NCBI RefSeq assembly: GCF_030445035.2
Contig: NC_080704.1
Span: 27,818,499-27,882,498, forward strand
Source: Dasypus novemcinctus
Taxonomy: Eukaryota > Chordata > Mammalia > Cingulata > Dasypodidae
Length of the DNA: 64,000 bases
Direction of reading: 5' to 3'
Below, in pieces: positions 53,201 through 62,200 of this stretch; position 1 is the first letter of the stretch; each line of letters opens with the position of its first letter. The position numbers were made by a program, and so were the translations under genes. The notes below the pieces were generated by a model, which was not told the origin of the DNA, ran no database searches, and saw only the letters and a program-made list of their open reading frames with translations.

Positions 53201-56200
53201 TTTTACTATTTTTGGCAGTATCTCATGAATGATTTTTCTTCCATTTTCCTTTTTATTAGAGAAGTTGTGGGTTTACTGAACAGTCATGCATAAAATACAG
53301 GATTCTCGTATACCAGCCTATTATTAACCCCTTGTACTGGTATGGTACATTGGTTAAAATTGATGAAAGCACATCTTAATAATTCTAAAATTGGATTGTG
53401 GTCTTTATAATTGTACTATTAATTATAGTCTATGGTTTAACTTAGGATTCACTGTGTTGTGCAGTTCCATGGATTTAAAAAAAAAGTATTCTCATAGCAT
53501 ATATACAACCTAAAATTTCCCATTAACCACATTCACATATATAATTCAGTGCTGTTAACTATGTTCACAATGTGCTACCATCATCACTATCTCTTACCAC
53601 AACTTTTCCATTGTCCCAAATAGAAACTCTGTACCTATTAAGCCTTAATTCTGTATTCCCTACCCCACCCCACCCCCTGGGAAACTATATTCTAGATTCT
53701 GAGTCTGAGTTTGTTTATTCTAATTATTTCATATTTACTGTATCTGTCCTTTTGTGTCTGGCTTGTTTCACTCAACATGATGTCTTTAGGGTTCATCCAT
53801 GTTGTCACATATCAGAACTTCATTACTTTTTATGGTTGGATAATATTACATTGTATGTGTATACCACATTTTGTTTATCCAGTCATTGAGTAATGAATAC
53901 TTGGGTTGCTTCCTTCTTTTGGCAATTGTGAATAATGCCAATATGAACATTAGTGTGCAAATATCTGTTTGAGTCCCTGCTTTAAATTATTTTGGATATA
54001 TACCTTGAAGTGGGATTTACAGGTCATATGGTAAATTACTTCTGTACTTCTGAGAAACACCAACCTGTCCACAGTGGCTATACTGTTTTACATTCCCACC
54101 AGCAATGAGAATGAATGTCTTCTATAACACTTGTAATTTTCCTTTTTTTTTTTTCCAGGAGGTACCGGGATTGAACCCGGGACCTCGTACATAGGAAGCA
54201 GGTACTCAACCACTGAGCTACAACCACTCTCCAATTTTTAAAAAAATAGTAGCCATACTTGTGTGTGGGAAATGGCACATTGTTGTGGTTGTGATTTTGC
54301 ATTTCCCTAATGGCTAATGATGTTGAACATCTTTTCATGTACTTTTGGCCATTCGTATATCTTCTTTGGAAAAATGTCTTTTCAAGTCTTTTTCCCATTT
54401 TTAAATTGGGTTGTATATCTTTTTGTTGCTGAGTTCTAGGATTTCTTAATATTTTCTGGATATTAAACCCTTATCAGATATGTGGTTTCCAAATACTTTC
54501 TACTAAACATTCCAAGAATAATTAGCTAGCACCAGGCCCACTCAAACTCTTCCAAAATATTGAAGAGGAGGGAACACACCCTAATTTATTTTGCAAAGCC
54601 AACAACATTACCCTCATACCGAAGCTAGATAAAGCTCTACCACAATAAAAGAAAACTACAAACCAATATTCCTTATGAACATAGATGCAAAAATCCTCAA
54701 AAAGTACTAGTAAACTGAATCCAATTGCACATTGAAAGAATTATACACCATGATCAAGTGGAATTTATCCCAGGTGTGCCAGGGTGGTTCAACATAAGAA
54801 AATCAATTAACGGACTTTGGCCCAGTGGTTAGGGCGTCCGTCTACCACATGGGAGGTCCGCGGTTCAAACCCCGGGCCTCCTTGACCCGTGTGGAGCTGG
54901 CCCATGCGCAGTGCTGATGCGCACAAGGAGTGCCATGCCACGCAGGGGTGTCCCCCGCGTGGGGGAGCCCCACACGCAAGGAGTGCACCCCGTAAGGAGA
55001 GCCGCCCAGCGCCAAAGAAAGTGCAGCCTGCCCAGGAATGGTGCCGCCCACACTTCCCGTGCCACTGACGACAACAGAAGCGGACAAAGAACAAGACGCA
55101 GCAAATAGACACCAAGAACAGACAACCAGGAGAGGGGGGGAAATTAAATAAATAAATAAATCTTTAAAAAAAAAAAAAAAGAAAATCAATTAATGTACTT
55201 ACCACATTAGCAAAATGAAGGGGAAAACCCACATGATCATCTCAATTGATGCAGAAAAGGCATTTAACACAATCCAGCACCTCTTCTTGATAAAAACATT
55301 TAGTAAACTGGGAATAGATGGGCACTTCCTCAACATGATAAAGATCATTTAATGAAAATCGCACAGCTGACATCCTACCTAGTAGTGAAAGACTGATAGC
55401 TTTCCCTCTAAGATCAGGAACAAGACTAGGATGCCCACCGTCACCCATTATTTAACATTGTACTGAAAGTTCTAGCCAGTGTACTTAGGCAAGAAAAAGA
55501 AATTGAAAGGAATCCAAATTGCAAAGGAAGAAGTAAAACTTTCCCTATTTGCAGATGACATGATCCTATATACAGAAAATCCTGAAAAATCTGCAGCAAA
55601 GCTCCTAGAGCTAATAAGTGAATTCAGCAAAGTGGCAGGGTACAAGCTCAACACGTAAAAATTGGTAGTGTTTCTATACACTAGTGATGAACAATAGGAA
55701 GAATAAATCAAGAAAAATATCAATTTATAGTAACAACTAAAAAGTCAAATCTCTAGGAATAAATCCAGCTAAGAACATAAAGGACTTGTACACAGAAAAC
55801 TACATGATGTTGCTAAAAGAAATCAAAGAAGACCTAAATAAATTGAAGGCTAATCTGTGTTCGTGGATTGGAAAAGTATATCTTGTTAAGGTATCAATTC
55901 TACCTAAAGTGATTTAGCGTCTGAATGCAATCCCAGTTATGGAAGGGAAAGAGGCTCCAAATAGCTAAACCAATCTTAAAAAAGAAGAACAAAGTTGGAA
56001 GATTCATACTTCCCAATCTTAAAACTTACTATAAAGCCACAGTAATCAAAACAGCGTGGTGCTGGCATAAAAACAGACATATAGACAATTTAATTGAATT
56101 GAGAGCTTAGAAATCAACACTTATGTTTATGGGCAACTGATTTTTGACCAGGGGGCAAAGACCACTTAATCGGGAAAGAATTGTCTCTTCAACGAATGGT

Positions 56201-59200
56201 GCTTGGAAAACTGGATGTCAATTTGCAGAATAAATTGGGCCCTTACTTCACACCATATACAAACATCAACTCAAAATGCATCAAAGTCCTAAATATAAGA
56301 GCCAGACTATAAAACTCCTAGAAGAAAACATAGGGAAACATCTTCAGGACCCTGTGTTAGGCAGGTTTCTTAGACTTCACATCATGAATGATTTTTAAAA
56401 TCTTATTTCCCATCATGAAGATAAATGAACAGTGGTTGTTATGGGTAGCCCTTAGTTTTCTCTTGCTTTGGTAATGTATATTTATAATTTCTTGAATGTC
56501 AGCACTCTTTGTGAGCATGTTTAAGGAATTACTTTAGCTCTAACAAGTTCCATATTAGAGGTATTGGTTGGAGGTTGGTCCTTAAGAAGATGCTGTTGTT
56601 TTATAATGAGAGCATGTGTGTTTCCTGCTTTTATGAAAGCTACCTTTTTTCCTAGGGAGAAGTCAGGTCCAGATTCTTAATAGATTAATTTTCAGAGCGT
56701 GTATAGACTAACATAGTACCCCTTTTCAAGATGCTTTTATTGTACAACAGGTATCTTTAACAGTAGTCAGAGAGTGATATCACTTGCTGCTTGGTGTTCA
56801 GGACTTCAGAGTGAGTGAGGCTGCCTTTAACCCAAAAGAACAATTTGTTACTACCTAAGACTTGGAATTCTACTAGTTTGATATTTAATCTTCGGTTTCT
56901 GAATTGTCATTTTTTATGGGTCTGCCCTGATAGAGTAGTAACTGGATTATATAGAATATACTGTGGGAACACTATCAGTTTTTATCAGTAGTCATTAGAA
57001 TTCCAAATATAGGGGGCAAGATATAGTAAAATTTCCTTTATGATTTCTTTTCTGTAACACTTTTAGCAGAAGTATTGAAATAACAGAATTTTACTTATCT
57101 TGTATCAGGTTTAAAATATTTCTGACTAGTCATCTGTGGCAATCCATAATTGGTTTCTCCAAAGACAGAAGCAGTTTTATCATTCTTACTTCAACATTCT
57201 CATTCTCGAGAAATGAGTTGTCACAACGTTAAGCAAATAAACATTTTGCCTTACCTTTTTTAGTATCTGTATGGTAAGGCAGCATGGCTTAGGGGAAAGA
57301 GGTGAGCTTTGTAGCTAGCCAGCTGGAGGGAAACCCAAATCTGACACTTGCAAGATGACACTTAGACAAGAACTTTGCCTCGGTAAGACTCAGCCTCCTC
57401 ATCCGTAAGCTCACCCTACAGGATGGTGGAAGGGTAGAGATAATGTCTCTAGTGCTTCAAGTATAGCACCTGACACATAGTAGATATTTAATAAAGAGTG
57501 GCTATTGTGAGCCAGGGTTGACTTGGGAAAGATAAGACCTATCGTCACTGTTTGTATGTCTTCACTATTGCTGGATTAGCCTTGTCCTTCAAGAAATAAT
57601 TCATAGCTATGGGTTTGGGGAGGAAACATCAAAATTTTAATTCATACTATGTTTATTTGGTTATAAGAGCATTCATAGTAAAGGTATGCATCCATTCTTG
57701 GACCTTTAACCTCTGGTTTCTCCATATTGGATACTTTTGTGGATATTTTCAGTCAAGTAGTTCCATATGACTATTGAAAAGCCATTACTGGTAACCCTAT
57801 TAATTCTTTAGATATTAATTCTTAATAATGGCCAACATTTCCTGAGTATTTACTGTGTGACAGGCTCTACGTGAACTAGTTTATCACCATTATCTCATTT
57901 AATCCTGATATTAACCCAGTGAGACATGCACTGTCCCTCTTTGAGAGATAAAATGCTGAGGCCCAGGTAGGTTAATTAACTTAATATAGCTGTTAAATGC
58001 CAGAGTCAGGGCTTGATCCCAAGTGTGTCTTTGCATCATACTATCTACTGTTTTTAATATCCTTTTCCATTGACTTTGGGACTTGATTAGCCATTTTTAA
58101 ATTCCCAGCTACTTTTTCTCTGAAATCCTTTTTTTTCTCTGCTTAGCTGACAGGTTTGGGTTTTTTTTCTGCATTTTTTAGCAGAATTATCTAAAAACAA
58201 ATATCCTAAGTAGAGTTCTATTGCTATTTATTAAATGTTGTTTCAACTAGTAGTATTTGGAGTAATGATTTGCAAAATGTAGACTTTATTATTTCTTGAG
58301 GTTTGAGGATGAAAAACCTGGACCATTTTGTCCACTGACATTTTAAAATGTACCCTTAGAAAATTCATATTCCATTTGTGTCTGATTTTAGAAAGTCAAC
58401 AAACATCTATTAAGGACTGACTACTTAATAGCCACTGGACTCAGGATTAGGGAATATTCTTGGACAAAAACATTTTATGTGGTTTTAAAAGAAAGGAAAG
58501 CAATCTAAACTATAATGTTCCCAGAGATAAGTACAAGTAATTGAACTTGCTTTCAAATGACAGCTGGAGAATGTTGGTTGAACTGGGGGGAAAAAGCTAT
58601 AAAAGATATTTTAAGATTAGAATTTCCTTGGAATTTGGCATGAGAAAGTTGAATACAGAAGGATGTTTATATAACTTATCATGCATTTTGGTACAAGCCA
58701 GACTAAGCATTCAGCTTGCTCCTTGGGCCCCATTAAATGACAGTAAAGGCATACAAGAAAAAACAGCATGGGAAATCAGAGGGGCTCATCAGTGAACCAC
58801 AATCCCAACTCCTGAAAGAAGTTGACCAGCCGAGGTATGCTGATTAATAGAACAGAATAGAACTCAGGAAGGAAGAAACTGCAGCAGAGATGGCACCTCA
58901 TTCACCAAAGATTAACCTTGAAGGATGGCACTCTTGGAACAGAGCCGAGTAGTGCAAAGAACTGGAAATGAGATGAGGAAGTCCAAGTCAGGGGTTAACT
59001 GAAAACTGGTATATGGAAAAGCTTGGAGGGATGATGGGGAATGCCTGACTCTGGCAGTGCTCTACCTACAAACAGCAGCAGGACTTTTCCCCTGGGCAAA
59101 AAATAAAAAATAAAAGTTCTCTCTTTCAAAGAAACAACCTGGAAAAAACAGGGCCTGTTCATGTGAGTGTTGGTATCTTAAAGTAAAGCCTTCTTCCTTT

Positions 59201-62200
59201 GAGCGTTTAGGGGACCCTATGGTAGGAGGCCAACTTACTACCTGCTCATCCTAAAGACAGTTGAAAAGCCTTGCCATGGACACAGAGCTCCAAGTCATCC
59301 TTCTCATTTAGGGAGGAGCTACAGGGAGGAAATGAATACCAGCTTCCTCAACTGGTCAGTCTAGTTCCTAATCAAAAATATTTGTTCTTAATCAAAAATT
59401 TTACAACCAAGGTGGAGCAGGCAGCATGAATGAAAACCTGACTGGTATTAAACTCATCAAGCTGTACTGTCATTGCCAGACGACTGTCCTTCTGAATTCT
59501 GAGAGAAAATAATTTTGAACCCAGAATTCTACACCTAGCCAAACCTTCAGTCAAGTGAATCATATATGTAAAGATTGAGAAATGTGTATCTCATATACAC
59601 CTTTCTGGGGTGGATTTACTGCCTGCCTTGATGGTGTGTATAAGAACTAAAATGGAAATAGTAAAATCTGACTGCCCCTGGGTACAGAACTTGGTGGGGG
59701 GTAAGATGGGATAGGGTGGAGGGACTTTTTCTTTTCTCTGGTAAAAAATGTTTTAACCCTTTGCATATATTGTGATTTAAAAATAAATGATTGTCAAAGG
59801 GTTCAGGATTCAGAATCAAAAGATTTTGGTTCAGGTGTCCAATTTCAGTGCCTCTTCTGTTCCTGTGGGCAAGTTATCAAGTCTCTTATAATAATGCGGC
59901 CCACCCTGTGAACCAGGCAGTGTGGTCATGAGGATTAAATTGGATAATGTATGTGAAAGCTCTTTTTTTTTTAAAGATTTATTTATTTTTAATTTGTTTC
60001 TCTCCCTTCCCCCCCCCAGTTGTCTGCTCTCTATGTCCATTCGCTGTGTTCTTCTGTGACCGCTTCTATCCTTATCACTGGCACCAGGAATCTGTGTTTC
60101 TCTTTGTTGCGTCATCTTGTTGTGTCAGCTCTCCGTGTGGGCGGCGCCATTCCTGGGCAGGCTGCACTTTCTTTCGCCCTGGGCAGCTCTCCTTACAGGG
60201 CGCATTCCTTGCGTGTGGGGCTCCCCTACGTGGGGGACACCCCTGCGTGGCACGGCACTCCTTGCGCACTTCAGCACTGCGCATGGGCCAGCTCCACACG
60301 AGTCAAGGAGGCCCAGGGTTTGAACCTTGGACCTCCCATGTGGTAGACAGATGCCCTATCCATTGGGCCAAGTCTGCTTCCCTGTGAAAGCTCTTTGTAA
60401 ACTATTAGGTATCGAACAAAAGTTAGTTCCAATTCATACTATTGTTAATTATTTATTAGAGGAAGTAGTTAAGTTGAAGTTATAACATGGGTGAGTATGT
60501 CTCTCTTCTACTCGACGTGGAAAATGTAGTTCGACTCAAAATGGAAATGTAGTTTCCATTTCTTAAGTGACACTGGGTCATGAAGAGGAGGTGGGCTAAA
60601 TTTTTGAGCACCTCCTCTATATATCCCATGCTGTTCTTAGTGCTTGATGTGGGATTTGGTGTTTTTCAAATTTTCCTCAGAGGATCCCTGATACTTGGAC
60701 AAAGGACTGTAGGTCTCCAGGAGTTTGCGTGCTAACTGCTGGCAGAAAATGTTACATGAACCTTGCATCCTGCTGTATGATATGCCTTGCTTATTGAAAT
60801 TTAACAACATTTAACATCGCTGTTTAGTCCAGTTCTCGGCGATGATGTGCCCCTTTTCTCCTGTGGCTTCCCATTTTCCCAGCTTACCACTGGAGCCAGT
60901 GGTGGGGGACGTGCCCCTCACTTGAGAAATGCTGGGTGATATTTAGAGGATCTTATGGAATTCTCAGAACATTATGATATAGGCAGTACTATTCCAGTTC
61001 TGTTCAGGAGGAAACTGAGTGTCAAAGAGATTGAATAATTTGTCCAAGGTCACATAGCTGGCAAGTGAAGCCTGGAATTTCAGCCCAGGCTTGCTCAGTT
61101 CCAAAGCATACACTTTTCTCTTAGCCCTGCCTCCTTAGAGGTGGAAACTTAAATTGGCCTTTTTTGGCATTCCTTTTTATGTACTTGGAAAATAGAATGC
61201 AGAAATCATTCTTGACTTTCTTTGGGTCCTTATTCATTGACGGTTTTGTCTCTGTTTTCAGCCAAAGCTCCAGACAAACCTATTCAGGTAGTTTATGTGC
61301 CCTCACATCTGTTTCACATGCTATTTGAGTTGTTCAAGGTAAGTGGAATTTAAAAACACAGAAAGAAGTCTTCATTTTAAATTACTTTGATTCAGGGCAT
61401 AATGGATTCATTAGATTAACATAAGAAAAAGGTTTTGCATAACCATTTTAAAAATTCTATTTCTGATATCCTGTGGGGTTTTATCATTTGTACACTGTGA
61501 GATGAAAAATTGCTGTGTACGTATGGTTTTTGTGAATATTAGTACATATTGATTTTGAAACTTAATTGTGTTTCAGTGGTTTTATGGAAAATCTATACTG
61601 TTTTTACTCCAGTTATGGGATCTGAGAAGCTTTTTAGTTTCCAAACCCGGCAGACTTTATTGGTAGTAGCCAGATCAGAATAAATTCGTCTGTGCATATT
61701 TATGTTTCTGAACATCAACTGTATTGATGCATCAGTGACTGTTCCAATCCTGAAAGATACGGGGAACGTTTTACATATTTTTTTTTCTTCTTTACTTTCT
61801 TTTAAATGTTACATTCAAAAAATATGAGGTCCCCATATATGTTTTACATATTTGAATCAATGCTGAAGAGCTGAGAGAGGCAGAGGGGAAAGATGGGGAA
61901 GAGCTGGACCAAAAAGGACAAAGACAAGACTTTTTAGACTACCTACAGCTTGAGCTGTTGTTTTTGTTAACCAGTAGTTAGTGGCATTTACAGTAGCAGT
62001 ATTACAGGCACAAGGCATTTGAGCTAAAATTTCATTTTTTTCCAATGTGTAAAGCCCTAAATTGAACACCTGAAGAATCAGTGATGCTGATTTGCTTCCT
62101 AAAATTATAATGTTACTGATGTAACACTTTTAAGGTTGAGATGGGCATTCAATTGTGAATTTGCTCTTCAACAGCTGTGGCTTTTTCAGAATTTCTTTTT

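Larger units (their letters stand above)
51357..61261 (+). other. PDK3: PDK3 intron 6 (9.9 kb)
   Basis: Donor gtaagg, acceptor ctgttttcag. Holds old L1 pieces (51610-52190, 52300-52740), a twin-primed L1 (53238-56381) with two nested SINEs, three MIRs and one long DAS SINE (59966-60382). Nothing firm in about 52750-53220, 56400-57270 and 58060-59360. 58500-59630 contains wording reminiscent of old LINE ORF1 near 59510 ('gaacccagaattctacacct'), not strong enough to call. Confidence 0.85.

Noticed and set aside
54157..54232. tRNA-Ala gene on the minus strand
   Set aside because: A and B boxes are good, but it has an A-tail and short target duplication, and the acceptor ends do not pair well; it is a SINE.
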